This document shows, piece by piece, positions 45,306-53,982 of a stretch of 64,000 nucleotides of DNA (its first letter is position 1; every line of letters starts with the position of its first letter). The position numbers and the translations under genes are program-made. The notes under the pieces are model-generated. The model saw nothing but the letters and a program-made list of their open reading frames with translations, was not told the origin of the DNA and did not search any database. Source of the DNA: Pedococcus cremeus (lineage in GTDB: Bacteria > Actinomycetota > Actinomycetes > Actinomycetales > Dermatophilaceae); the NCBI RefSeq assembly GCF_900111375.1, contig NZ_FOHB01000004.1, positions 248,001 through 312,000 of the forward strand, read 5' to 3'.

Positions 45306-45349
45306 TACTCGGTATACCTCTCCCTCACCAGCAGCAATACCCGGTATTG
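45305..45349. promoter_or_regulatory. Twin candidate PadR operators
   Basis: ATACTCGGTAT (45305-45315) and ATACCCGGTAT (45337-45347) are two copies of the inverted repeat ATAC-N3-GTAT, 32 bp (three helical turns) apart. The second sits inside the longer palindrome CAATACC-C-GGTATTG. Both lie just upstream of the padR gene, so autoregulation is expected. Confidence 0.65.
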
Positions 45350-45379
45350 CCGCTCCAAGGGGACACGGAGGGGTCGACG

Positions 45380-46057
45380 ATGTCGGTCAAGCTGGGACTG
45401 TTGGCGCTCCTCGCCGAGGAGCCGAAGTACGGCGCGCGGCTGCGGGCCGAGTTCGAGGCCAGGACCGGGGGGACCTGGCCGCTCAACGTCGGGCAGGTCT
45501 ACACGACCCTGTCCCGGCTGGAGCGCGACGGGCTGGTCGAGGCGGTGGGCGAGGACGCCGAGGGTCGCATCGCCTACCGCCTGACCAGTACCGGGCGCTC
45601 CGAGGTCTCGCGCTGGTGGCTCGAGCCGGTCGACCGTGACTCGACGCCCCGGGACGAGCTCGTCATAAAGCTGGCGCTGGCCGTCACGGTGGAGGGCGTC
45701 GACGTGCACCGCGTGGTGCAGACCCAGCGCACCGCGACCCTGAAGCACCTGCAGGACCTCACCCGCCTGAAGCACCGGGCCAGCGCCGGCGACAGGGACA
45801 CCGGGCCCGACACCGACAGCCATGACACGGCGTGGCTGCTCGTGCTCGAGAACCTCATCTTCGCCGCCGAGGCCGAGGTCCGCTGGCTCGACCACGTCGA
45901 GACCCGGCTCGCCCGTGAGGCGAGCCGGCCGCGGCGGCGCACGAGCGGCACACCCACCGACGAACCTACCGACGAACCCACAAACGAACGCGGACCAGGG
46001 CACGAGCAGGGGCAGCCCACGACGTCCGAGAAGGACCACCACCGCACCACAGCCTGA
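45380..46057 (+). CDS. PadR-family transcriptional regulator
   Basis: A 225-residue regulator. The PadR winged helix is at about 1-75 (KLGLLALLAEEPKYGARLRAE, read in part; QVYTTLSRLERDGLVEAVGED), followed by a helical dimerisation domain (about 85-185). The C-terminus is a hydrophilic repeat tail (PTDEPTDEPTNE) encoded by short direct repeats. GGAGGGG lies upstream of the ATG. It is the first gene of padR-ABC ATPase-FtsX permease and probably represses that exporter. Confidence 0.93.
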   Translation: MSVKLGLLALLAEEPKYGARLRAEFEARTGGTWPLNVGQVYTTLSRLERDGLVEAVGEDAEGRIAYRLTSTGRSEVSRWWLEPVDRDSTPRDELVIKLALAVTVEGVDVHRVVQTQRTATLKHLQDLTRLKHRASAGDRDTGPDTDSHDTAWLLVLENLIFAAEAEVRWLDHVETRLAREASRPRRRTSGTPTDEPTDEPTNERGPGHEQGQPTTSEKDHHRTTA

Positions 46058-46068
46058 GGGGGCATCTG

Positions 46069-46809
46069 ATGGGCACGATGGGCACGACGAACACACCGAT
46101 CCTCCGGCTGGCCGAGGTCACCCGCGTCCACGGCAGCGACGCCACCGCGGTGCGGGCGCTGGCCGGGGTGAGCATGGAGGTCCACGCCGGCGAGCTGGTG
46201 GCCGTCATGGGGCCGAGCGGCTCGGGCAAGTCCACCCTGCTGAACCTGGCCGGGGGCCTCGACGCCCCGACGAGCGGGCAGGTCTTCGTCGAGGGCGAGG
46301 CCATCGGCGCCCTCAGGGGCGACGGCCTGGCCCGGCTGCGCCGGCGGCGCGTCGGCTTCGTCTTCCAGGACTTCAACCTCATCCCGTCGCTCACCGCGGC
46401 CGAGAACGTCGCGCTGCCGCTCGAGCTCGACGGCCAGCGGGTGCGGCGCGCCCGCCGGCACGCCCTGGCCGCGCTCGACCTCGTCGGGGTGCGCGAGCTC
46501 GCCGACCGCTACCCCGACGCCATGTCGGGTGGCCAGCAGCAGCGCGTCGCCATCGCCCGAGCGCTGGTGGGTGACCGCAAGCTCGTGCTGGCCGACGAGC
46601 CGACCGGTGCTCTGGACTCGCACACCGGCGAGGACGTGCTCCGCGTGCTGCGCGAGCGGTGCGACGACGGCGCCGCAGGGCTGCTCGTCACCCACGAGGC
46701 GCGGCACGCCGCGTGGGCCGACCGCGTGGTGTTCCTCCGCGACGGCGTCGTGGTCGACAGCACGGGGCAGCCTGCCACTGCGGACTCGCTCCTCGAGCCC
46801 ACCGCCTGA
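46069..46809 (+). CDS. ABC transporter ATP-binding protein (MacB/LolD type)
   Basis: A 246-residue ATPase. Walker A is GPSGSGKST (about 47), then the Q-loop FVFQDFNLIPSLTAAENVALP, the signature MSGGQQQRVAIARAL and Walker B LVLADEPTGALDS. The LADEPTGALD form is characteristic of the MacB/LolD subfamily that works with FtsX-like permeases. It starts 11 bp after padR and the permease gene follows 10 bp after its stop. Confidence 0.94.
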   Translation: MGTMGTTNTPILRLAEVTRVHGSDATAVRALAGVSMEVHAGELVAVMGPSGSGKSTLLNLAGGLDAPTSGQVFVEGEAIGALRGDGLARLRRRRVGFVFQDFNLIPSLTAAENVALPLELDGQRVRRARRHALAALDLVGVRELADRYPDAMSGGQQQRVAIARALVGDRKLVLADEPTGALDSHTGEDVLRVLRERCDDGAAGLLVTHEARHAAWADRVVFLRDGVVVDSTGQPATADSLLEPTA

Positions 46810-46819
46810 GGGCCCGGGC

Positions 46820-49678
46820 ATGACCACGCTCGAGACCGGGCAGCAGGCGCCCACGCCGGACGTCGTCGACCACCCCGGTACGGACAGCGCCGAGCACCGC
46901 GCCACCCGCATGAGCCGGTGGCGGGCGAGCTGGCGGGTGGCGCTGCGGATGGCGCGCCGGGACCTGCGCCGGCACAAGGGCCGCGCCGTGCTGGTGTTCC
47001 TCATGGTCGCCATCCCCGTCGGCCTGATCGCCGGCGCCGCCACCCTCGGCGCCACGGAGCAGACCGACTCGGCGGACCTCGTCACGGCCCGCATGGGGTC
47101 GGGACAGGCACTGCTTCAGGGGCCGGTCGAGGGCACGGTCGCGCAGGCCCCCGACCCCAACCGTGGAGGGATCAGTTACGGGTCGGACAGCGCTGCCACC
47201 CCGGTCCCCGGCTTCAACCGCGGATCCGACCCTGCGACCAACGCCGCTGCGGTGGCTCGGCTCGTGGGCGGCACAGCCGTACCTGTGATGGACGTCGAGG
47301 TGCGCTGGGTCACCGGTGACCGTCGGGTCAGGGTCTCCGCCCTGGTCACGGACCCTCGTTCGGCCGACCTCGGGGACAAGGCCCGCCTGACCGGCGGGCG
47401 GTGGGGTTCCACGGCCGCCGAGGTGGTCGTCACCCCGGCCGGCCGGGCGAAGGGCCTGCCCGCGTCGGGAACCGTCACCCTCTCGTCAGGCGGCACGCCC
47501 TCGACCGCCACCGTGGTCGGGACAGCCCAGGCGCTGGGCGAGTGGGGCCAGCCCGTGGACGTCGTCCTGCCGGTCCTGCCGCCCGCTGCCGCCGTCACCG
47601 GCAGCGGCGCGTCATGGATCATCGTCGACGACCAGCCGGTCACCTGGCCCGACGTGCAGCGCCTCAACACCTACGGCTTCACCGTCTCCAGCCGCGCGGT
47701 GCTGCAGGACCCACCACCCGACAGCGCCCTGGCGCCGGAGCTGCGGCAGCAGCAGTCGATCATGGAGGACACCGGCCGGATGATCGCCGTGATCGGCGGC
47801 GTCATGCTCTTCATCATCACGACGCTGCTGGTCGGCCCCGCCTTCGCGGTCAGCGCCTCGCGGCAGCGGCGGACCCTCGCCCTGGCCGCCACCAACGGCG
47901 CGGAGACCCGCCAGCTGCGCCGCACGGTACTCGCCCAGGCCGTGGTGCTCGGCGTCATCTCCGCCATCGGCGGCACCCTGCTCGGCGTGGCCGGGGTGCA
48001 GGTCGGCCTGTGGTGGTGGGTGCGCACCCACCCGTCGTCGAGCTTCACCTCCGTCGGCCTCGACATCCCGTGGGCGGCCTTCGCGATCCTGGTGCCCTGC
48101 GCGGTGCTCAGCGCCGTCGTCGCCGCGCTGCTGCCGTCGCTGCGGCTCGGTCGTCTCGACGTCGTCGGCGTGATGCGCGGCCAGAGCGTCTCACCCCGCC
48201 TCAACAAGGTGCTGCCCGTGGTGGGGCTCGTTCTCGCCCTGCTGGGCGGTTTCGTGGTGCTGTCGTCGGCGCGCGTGGGCTCGGGCGGTGAGATCCGCAT
48301 CGCCCTCGGCGCGATCGGCCTGGTGCTCGGCGCCCTGTGCCTCATCCCGGCACTGCTCGTGCTGGCCGGACGGCTCGCCTCCGGCCTGCCGGTCGCCCCA
48401 CGGATGGCCACCCGCGACGCGGCCCGACACCGCAGCCGCTCCACCCCGACCGTCGCCGCCATCCTGGCCGGCGTCACCGCCCTGACCGCGTTCAGCATCG
48501 GCCTGGCCAGCGACACCAAGCAGCAGATGGCGACCTACCAGCCCACGAACCTGCCGGGCGAGGGCGTCGTCTACACCGGCGACGCCGAGACCCGGCTCGC
48601 CGTCGAGGCGGCCCTCCGCGACGACGCAGGCGGGCTGGTGCAGACGCCGTTCCTGGTCGTCCGGCCACCGGAGGACCCCTTCGCGCAGGGGACCGGCGCG
48701 CCCGAGCATCGCGTCACCTTCGTCAGCGCCGTGCCGCCGGGCTGCACCGCTGAGGCGTCGATCGTCATGAGCGGCCCGGACAGCCAGGGCTGCGTCCGGC
48801 TCGGCTCCCAGGCCTACGACGGCAACGGCCAGATCGGCGCCCTGCCGGCCGCCGAGATCGGCCGTCGGCTCGGGCTCACCAACGCCCAACGTCGAGCGGT
48901 CGAGCAGGGAGCGGTGGCCGTCGCCGTGACGGGGCTGGCCGACCAGCCGGTGCTCCGGTTCGCGAGCGGCACCTTCGTGATGGACCAGAACACCTACACG
49001 GCGACCAAGGTGGAGGTCGGCCGCACCGACCAGCTGCCCGTGGTCCGTGTGGACCGGCGCCGCGCGGCCCCCGGCGCCCTGCCGGGACAGGCCGGCGCGC
49101 TCGTCACACCAGAGACCGCCAAGCGGCTCGGCTGGGTCACCCAGCAGGAGTCGATCCTCTTGCGCGACGCCAACGGCGCCATCAGCCGTGACACCGAGAA
49201 GCAGCTCGACGAGCGGGTCGGTGACGGGGGCGGTCTCCAGGTCGAGCGGGGTTTCCAGCGCTACGACGAGACGGTCATGCGGGTCATGATGGCCGCCGCC
49301 GCCTTCCTGGTCCTCGTGGTCACGCTGATCTCGACCGCGCTGGCCATGGCCGAGCAGCAGACCGACCAGGGCACCTTCGCCGCCGTGGGCGCCACCCGGC
49401 GCACCCGGCGCGCGCTCGCGGCGTCGCAGTCCATGCTGGTCGGGTTCCTCGGAGCCATCCTCGGCGTCGCGGTCGGGCTGGTGCCCGGGATCGCGGTCAC
49501 GTATCCCCTGACGACCGAGGGCGGTTACGACCTGGCCGTCGGTCACCCCACCGGCCCGTTCCTCGAGATCCCGTGGCAGCCCCTCCTGCTCGTGGTGGTG
49601 GGCGTGCCCCTGCTGGCCGGGCTGCTCTCCGCGCTGGCCGTCCGGCGGGCGCCGGCCGTGACGCGGCGCGGGGCCTGA
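46820..49678 (+). CDS. FtsX-like ABC transporter permease
   Basis: A 952-residue membrane protein. An N-terminal helix (AVLVFLMVAIPVGLIAGAAT) precedes a large extracellular domain (about 70-300). A first FtsX helix trio follows (about 315-440, with TNGAETRQLRRTVLAQAVVLG), then more helices near 465-520, a second large extracellular region (about 560-810) and a C-terminal helix trio (about 825-945, with AVGATRRTRRALAASQSML). Together with the ATPase it forms a MacB-type exporter or a lipoprotein/antimicrobial-peptide resistance system. The substrate is unknown. Confidence 0.9.
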   Translation: MTTLETGQQAPTPDVVDHPGTDSAEHRATRMSRWRASWRVALRMARRDLRRHKGRAVLVFLMVAIPVGLIAGAATLGATEQTDSADLVTARMGSGQALLQGPVEGTVAQAPDPNRGGISYGSDSAATPVPGFNRGSDPATNAAAVARLVGGTAVPVMDVEVRWVTGDRRVRVSALVTDPRSADLGDKARLTGGRWGSTAAEVVVTPAGRAKGLPASGTVTLSSGGTPSTATVVGTAQALGEWGQPVDVVLPVLPPAAAVTGSGASWIIVDDQPVTWPDVQRLNTYGFTVSSRAVLQDPPPDSALAPELRQQQSIMEDTGRMIAVIGGVMLFIITTLLVGPAFAVSASRQRRTLALAATNGAETRQLRRTVLAQAVVLGVISAIGGTLLGVAGVQVGLWWWVRTHPSSSFTSVGLDIPWAAFAILVPCAVLSAVVAALLPSLRLGRLDVVGVMRGQSVSPRLNKVLPVVGLVLALLGGFVVLSSARVGSGGEIRIALGAIGLVLGALCLIPALLVLAGRLASGLPVAPRMATRDAARHRSRSTPTVAAILAGVTALTAFSIGLASDTKQQMATYQPTNLPGEGVVYTGDAETRLAVEAALRDDAGGLVQTPFLVVRPPEDPFAQGTGAPEHRVTFVSAVPPGCTAEASIVMSGPDSQGCVRLGSQAYDGNGQIGALPAAEIGRRLGLTNAQRRAVEQGAVAVAVTGLADQPVLRFASGTFVMDQNTYTATKVEVGRTDQLPVVRVDRRRAAPGALPGQAGALVTPETAKRLGWVTQQESILLRDANGAISRDTEKQLDERVGDGGGLQVERGFQRYDETVMRVMMAAAAFLVLVVTLISTALAMAEQQTDQGTFAAVGATRRTRRALAASQSMLVGFLGAILGVAVGLVPGIAVTYPLTTEGGYDLAVGHPTGPFLEIPWQPLLLVVVGVPLLAGLLSALAVRRAPAVTRRGA

Positions 49679-49748
49679 GGCGCCCCGGGACTGAGGCAGC
49701 GGGCGCGGCCTGACCGGCGGGTAGTACCGGCAGGTAACTGGCCGGCAT

Positions 49749-49766
49749 ACCTACGCCTGCGTAGGT
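49749..49766. promoter_or_regulatory. Candidate operator upstream of the acyl-ACP desaturase gene
   Basis: ACCTACG-CCTG-CGTAGGT is a perfect 7+7 inverted repeat, 67 bp upstream of the desaturase start. Its right arm (TAGGTT) could be a -10 box. It overlaps the last base pairs of a CGGCATAC octamer (49743-49750). A TetR-type repressor, as used for desaturase genes in mycobacteria, is a plausible binder. Confidence 0.55.
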
Positions 49767-49832
49767 TGGGTGTGAAGCGTCGGTGACCCCCACGCCGACC
49801 ACCTGCATCAACCTGCTCGGAGGACGACCGCC

Positions 49833-50771
49833 ATGACCGCTACCACCTGGAGCCAGACCGACCTGCTGCGAGAGCTCAGCCCGGTCGTGGAGGAGAACCT
49901 CAACCGCCACCTCGCGATCGCGAAGGAGTGGTTCCCGCACGAGTTCATCCCGTGGTCGGACGGGCGCAACTTCGACGGGCTCATGGGCGGGGACCCGTGG
50001 AGCCCCGACGACGCGCCCATCAGCGACGTCGCCCGCTCGGCCCTCATCGTCAACCTGCTCACCGAGGACAACCTCCCGAGCTACCACCACGAGATCGCCA
50101 TCATCTTCGGCCGCGACGACGCCTGGGGTGAGTGGGTGCACCGCTGGACCGCCGAGGAGGGCCGCCACGGCATCGCCATGCGCGACTACATGCTGGTCAA
50201 GCGGATGGTCGACCCGGTGCAGCTCGAGCAGTTCCGGATGACGCACATGTCGCAGGGCTACGAGTCGGCGCACTCCGGCGAGCTGCTGCACTCCCTGGCC
50301 TACGTCTCCTTCCAGGAGCTGGCGACCCGGGTCTCGCACCGCAACACCGGCAGGTTCACCGACGACCCCATGTGCGAGCAGCTGCTGTCGCGCGTCGCGG
50401 CCGACGAGAACCTCCACATGGTCTTCTACCGCAACCTGCTCGACGCAGCCCTGAAGATCGCCCCCGACCAGACGGTCATGGCGGTCCGCGACGTGGTCAA
50501 GGGGTTCCAGATGCCGGGGACCGACATCCCCGGCTTCCAGCGCAAGGCCGTCGAGATGGCCGTCGCCGGGATCTACGACCTGCGGCTGCACAGGGACGAT
50601 GTCCTGGCCCCGGTGCTGCGCTTCTGGAAGCTCTTCGAGGTCGAGAACCTGGGCGCCGAGGCCGAGCAGGCCCGCCTCGAGCTCGACGCGTTCATGGACG
50701 ACCTCGAGAAGCAGGCGGCCCGTTTCGAGGACAAGCGCGACACCCTCAAGGCGCGGATGAACATCGCCTGA
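49833..50771 (+). CDS. Acyl-[acyl-carrier-protein] desaturase (DesA-like)
   Basis: A soluble di-iron enzyme that puts a double bond into a saturated acyl chain bound to ACP. 312 residues. Iron ligands are visible as EENLNRH (about 13), the Glu of NLLTEDNLPSYHHE, EEGRHGIAMRDY (about 107-118) and DENLHMVFY (about 190). The ATG at 49833 has GGAGGAC upstream. It is monocistronic, with a palindromic operator candidate in its promoter. Confidence 0.93.
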   Translation: MTATTWSQTDLLRELSPVVEENLNRHLAIAKEWFPHEFIPWSDGRNFDGLMGGDPWSPDDAPISDVARSALIVNLLTEDNLPSYHHEIAIIFGRDDAWGEWVHRWTAEEGRHGIAMRDYMLVKRMVDPVQLEQFRMTHMSQGYESAHSGELLHSLAYVSFQELATRVSHRNTGRFTDDPMCEQLLSRVAADENLHMVFYRNLLDAALKIAPDQTVMAVRDVVKGFQMPGTDIPGFQRKAVEMAVAGIYDLRLHRDDVLAPVLRFWKLFEVENLGAEAEQARLELDAFMDDLEKQAARFEDKRDTLKARMNIA

Positions 50772-50816
50772 AGGCGACGGTCCACCGCCGGGGGCTCCCA
50801 CCCACCGGCGGCAACT

Positions 50817-50858
50817 GGGATCAACCGGGCGGGATCAACCGGCTGGCATCAACCGGCG
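50817..50858. repeat. 14-bp triplicated repeat at the end of the cupin gene
   Basis: GGGATCAACCGGGC, GGGATCAACCGGCT and GGCATCAACCGGCG follow one another and cover the cupin stop codon and the gap after the desaturase gene. Confidence 0.7.
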
Positions 50859-51238
50859 GCGGGTGCCGGACCCTCGACGTTGACGGTCACCGGGCCGGTC
50901 CCCGACCGGGTCACGACCTCCTGCGACGGTGTCGACCCGGCGTTGACCTCGCGGTGCACGAGGTGCGGAGGAATGAGGATGAAGTCGCCGGGCCCGGCGT
51001 CGGCGGCGTGGACGCCGCCGGGGCCGAACTCGATGCGGACGGTGCCCTCGACGACGTAGATGGACGTCTGGTGGTCGCCGTGGTGGTGCCAACCCGACGT
51101 CACGCCGGCCTCGGTGCGCACCAGCCCCGACCAGAGCCCGTCCGTCGCGATGGCCTGCTCACGCGTCTTGCCCGGAGTCGGGTCGGAGACGACACGGTCG
51201 CCGGGGCGGATGCGGATGACCTCGTCGGCGTCGCTCAT
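50849..51238 (-). CDS. Cupin-domain protein
   Basis: A 129-residue single cupin barrel. Motif 1 is GWHHHGDHQTSIYVVEGTVRI with the metal-binding histidines (about 53-58), and motif 2 is PGDFILIPPHLVHREVN. Such proteins include small dioxygenases, isomerases and sensors; the function here is unknown. GGAGGAG lies upstream of the ATG at 51238. It converges on the desaturase gene. Confidence 0.85.
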   Translation of the reverse strand: MSDADEVIRIRPGDRVVSDPTPGKTREQAIATDGLWSGLVRTEAGVTSGWHHHGDHQTSIYVVEGTVRIEFGPGGVHAADAGPGDFILIPPHLVHREVNAGSTPSQEVVTRSGTGPVTVNVEGPAPAAG

Positions 51239-51351
51239 CCTGGGCTCCTCCCGTCGCGTCGGCCGAACCAAGGCTAGGCCGCCGGTACCCGCCGCGGAAG
51301 GACCGGTGCGGAGGAGAGGCGCCGGACGGCTCGGCCCAACACTGCTGGCCG

Positions 51352-51389
51352 GATAACGAGTCAATCTGCTCCGATAACAGGTCGGTAAC
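51352..51389 (+). promoter_or_regulatory. Phased GATAAC-like direct repeats before the F420-type gene
   Basis: GATAAC (51352-51357), GATAAC (51373-51378) and GGTAAC (51384-51389) are spaced 21 and 11 bp, that is two and one helical turns, just upstream of a TAAAGT -10-like box. They could be sites for an activator on one face of the DNA. This is a weak signal. Confidence 0.3.
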
Positions 51390-51406
51390 GGCTAAAGTCG
51401 GCGCCC

Positions 51407-51928
51407 ATGGGACTGTGGGACGAGCTCGAGTGCGAGATCGTCGCCCCCAACGTCTTCCAGCGGGCGGTGCAGGCGGCCGCCTCCCAGCGACCGGTGAGCC
51501 GCGTCCTGGGGCGGATCCACCAGCCGCTCGACCGCGCGGTGGCCGGACTGTCGGGTGGCCGGGTCAGTGCCACCAGGCCCCTCGCGGGACTGCCGACGAT
51601 CACCCTGGTCACCATGGGCGCGCGTTCCGGGGAGCGCCGGCACACCCCGCTCGTCGCCTTCCCGCTCGACGGCAACATCGCCGTGATCGGCTCCAACTAC
51701 GGCAGCGACCGCACCCCGGGCTGGGTCTACAACCTGCGCGCGACCCCCGAGGTCGAGGTCGAGCACCGCGGGCGCACGGTGGCGGCCACGGCGCGGCGGC
51801 TCGGCCGCGAGGCCGCCGACTCCGTGTGGGCGCTGGCCGAGAGCACGTATGCCGGGTACGCCCAGTACCGCCGTTGGTCGCAGGGCCGTGAGATCACGGT
51901 CTGGGTGCTCTGCCCGCGCGACGCCTGA
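51407..51928 (+). CDS. F420-dependent nitroreductase-family (DDN-like) protein
   Basis: A 173-residue split beta-barrel protein of the deazaflavin-dependent nitroreductase family of actinobacteria. Typical segments are TLVTMGARSGERRHTPLVAF (about 65-84) and VIGSNYGSDRTPGWVYNLRA (about 93-112), which line the F420 phosphate and deazaflavin sites. A TAAAGT box about 12 nt upstream suggests a very short leader. The substrate is unknown. Confidence 0.87.
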   Translation: MGLWDELECEIVAPNVFQRAVQAAASQRPVSRVLGRIHQPLDRAVAGLSGGRVSATRPLAGLPTITLVTMGARSGERRHTPLVAFPLDGNIAVIGSNYGSDRTPGWVYNLRATPEVEVEHRGRTVAATARRLGREAADSVWALAESTYAGYAQYRRWSQGREITVWVLCPRDA

Positions 51929-52008
51929 GCCGCGACGTCACCTGACGACCGGCCCCACGGCATACGCGCCCCGCGCCCCCGTGTCGGGCGTTTGGCAGGA
52001 TGGGGGCC

Positions 52009-52620
52009 ATGACGGAGCAGCCGCAGCAGACGCCGCAGGGCCAGTTCGCCCCGGACAACGGACCGCAGGGTGAGGACCAGCAGCGAGTCGTGGTCGTCAC
52101 CCAGGACGGCATGGGCGTCGCGCCGCACCCCGAGGACGAGGAGGCGCCGACCAACCCGGCCGATCTGGTGGAGCAGCCGGCCAAGGTCATGCGCATCGGC
52201 TCGATGATCAAGCAGCTGCTCGAGGAGGTGCGCAACGCGCCCCTGGACCAGGCCGGCCGGGTGCGCCTGGCGGAGATCCACCGCCGGTCGATCGAGGAGC
52301 TCAAGGACGGCCTGGCTCCCGAGCTCATCGAGGAGCTCGAGCGGATCGCGCTCCCCTTCGGCGACGAGGCGCCCAGCGACGCGGAGCTGCGGATCGCCCA
52401 GGCCCAGCTCGTGGGCTGGCTCGAGGGCCTGTTCCACGGGATCCAGACGGCGCTCTTCGCCCAGCAGATGGCGGCCCAGGCGCAGCTCGCCGAGATGCGC
52501 CGGGCCCTCCCGCCCGGCCACGGTCCGGTGCACCCGGGCGCGGCTGGTGGGCCGGGCATGCCGGGTGCTCCGCAGGGACCCGCCCATGAGGGCGACCGGC
52601 CGACGGGCCAGTACCTCTGA
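52009..52620 (+). CDS. bpa: Bacterial proteasome activator Bpa
   Basis: An ATP-independent ring-forming activator that opens the 20S proteasome gate in actinobacteria. About 203 residues: a disordered Gln/Pro-rich N-terminus, a four-helix core (about 55-165, with EEVRNAPLDQAGRVRLAEIH, read in part), a Gly/Pro linker and the C-terminal gate-opening motif GQYL. This last motif is diagnostic. The ATG at 52009 is preferred because a CAGGAT -10-like box lies just upstream; an ATG at 52000 would add three residues. It implies that the organism has a Pup-type proteasome elsewhere. Confidence 0.92.
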   Translation: MTEQPQQTPQGQFAPDNGPQGEDQQRVVVVTQDGMGVAPHPEDEEAPTNPADLVEQPAKVMRIGSMIKQLLEEVRNAPLDQAGRVRLAEIHRRSIEELKDGLAPELIEELERIALPFGDEAPSDAELRIAQAQLVGWLEGLFHGIQTALFAQQMAAQAQLAEMRRALPPGHGPVHPGAAGGPGMPGAPQGPAHEGDRPTGQYL

Positions 52621-52630
52621 ACCTGTCCCG

Positions 52631-53953
52631 TCAGCCCAGCGCCTCGCTGCGCACGGTGGCGTGGCCCCGCAAGGGCGACAGCCACGCGAACGCGGCGGCC
52701 GCCGAGACGAACGACACCAGCACGACCATGGCCGCGCGGGCGCCGACCTGCTCGGCCAGCGCCCCAGCCACCAGTGAGCCGAGCGTCCAGCCGACACCCC
52801 ACGAGAGCATGCGGCCGGCCGTGTTGACACGGCTGAGCAGGTGCTCGGGCGTCTCCTGCTGCCGGTAGGTGAGCGTCGCGATGATCACCAGCTGGTAGGC
52901 CAAGCCCCAGACGACCATGAGGGCGGTGACCACCGCCCAGTGCCGGGCCAGGGCCACGCCCAGGCCGGCGAGGGCCGAGACCGGGATGGCGGCCAGGGTC
53001 AGGGCCGCCGGGGTCGTCCGCCGCAGCAGCCGCGGCATCACGACCGAGGCGAGGATGCCGCCGATGCCCCACACGCTGAACAACAGCCCGAAGCGCCAGC
53101 CGGAGGTGCCGATGCCGAGCACCCGGTCGCACCACACCACGACCAGGGCCATGAAGCCGGCGCCGCCGATCGACTGAAGCATGCCGATGAGGGTCATCGA
53201 GCGCACCCCCGGGTGGCGCCAGAGGAACCGCACCCCCTCGGCGACGTCGGCCAGCAGCACCGTCGTGCTGAGTGGTTTGGCGTGCTCGCGCGGCGACGAC
53301 AGCGGGCGAATGATCGCCCGCACGGCCAGCGCCGACGCCACGTAGCTCAGGGCGTCGACCACCAGCAGGTCGGCAGGGTGCACCACGGCGAGCGCGAGGC
53401 CCACCGTGGCAGGCACGAGCAGGTCGAGCACACCACCGAAGCCCCAGATCGCCGCGTTGGCCTCGCCGACCCGGTCACGCCCGACCAGCACCGGCAGCGC
53501 GCCGAAGTTGGCGCCGTCGAAGAAGGTGAAGAAGGCCTGGACCAGGAGAGCGGACACCAGGACGTGCGGCACGGTCAGCACGCCGAGCCACCACGCGACC
53601 GGCACCGAGCCGATGAGCACCACGTTGACCAGGTCGGCCCGCACCATGACGCGCTTGCGGTCCCACCGGTCGCCCAGCGCGCCGGCGAACAGGCCGATGA
53701 GCAGGTAGGGCAGCGCCTCGAGCGTGGTGGTGAGCGCCGTGAGGAACGGCGAGCCCGTCATCCTGTAGATGAGCACCGGCATCGCGACCGCGGTGATGAG
53801 GGAACCGGTCAGCGATGCGATGCGCGCCAGCCAGTAGCGCCGGAAGTCCGCGTCGTCCCGCAGGCGCGCAGAGGTCCGCATCTCAGGCTGCATCTCGGGC
53901 TGCGGGGCGGGCTGGGTCTCAGGCCGCGTCTCAGGGTGGGAGGCGTCGCTCAC
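52631..53953 (-). CDS. MFS-family transporter (enterobactin-exporter/MFS_3-like)
   Basis: A 440-residue permease with about 12 helices and a 30-residue hydrophilic N-terminus made of short repeats (PETRPETQPAPQPEMQPEM). The motif GALGDRWDRKRVMVRADLV between helices 2 and 3 matches the MFS A-motif, and the DFRRYWLARIASLTGSLI start is typical of the MFS_3 efflux group. The GTG at 53953 lacks a ribosome site. TTGACG and ACGAGA boxes just upstream suggest a leaderless message. It follows the membrane-protein pair by 29 bp. Confidence 0.85.
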   Translation of the reverse strand: MSDASHPETRPETQPAPQPEMQPEMRTSARLRDDADFRRYWLARIASLTGSLITAVAMPVLIYRMTGSPFLTALTTTLEALPYLLIGLFAGALGDRWDRKRVMVRADLVNVVLIGSVPVAWWLGVLTVPHVLVSALLVQAFFTFFDGANFGALPVLVGRDRVGEANAAIWGFGGVLDLLVPATVGLALAVVHPADLLVVDALSYVASALAVRAIIRPLSSPREHAKPLSTTVLLADVAEGVRFLWRHPGVRSMTLIGMLQSIGGAGFMALVVVWCDRVLGIGTSGWRFGLLFSVWGIGGILASVVMPRLLRRTTPAALTLAAIPVSALAGLGVALARHWAVVTALMVVWGLAYQLVIIATLTYRQQETPEHLLSRVNTAGRMLSWGVGWTLGSLVAGALAEQVGARAAMVVLVSFVSAAAAFAWLSPLRGHATVRSEALG

Positions 53954-53982
53954 ACCGGGCAGTCTCGTCGTTGAACCGCGCT

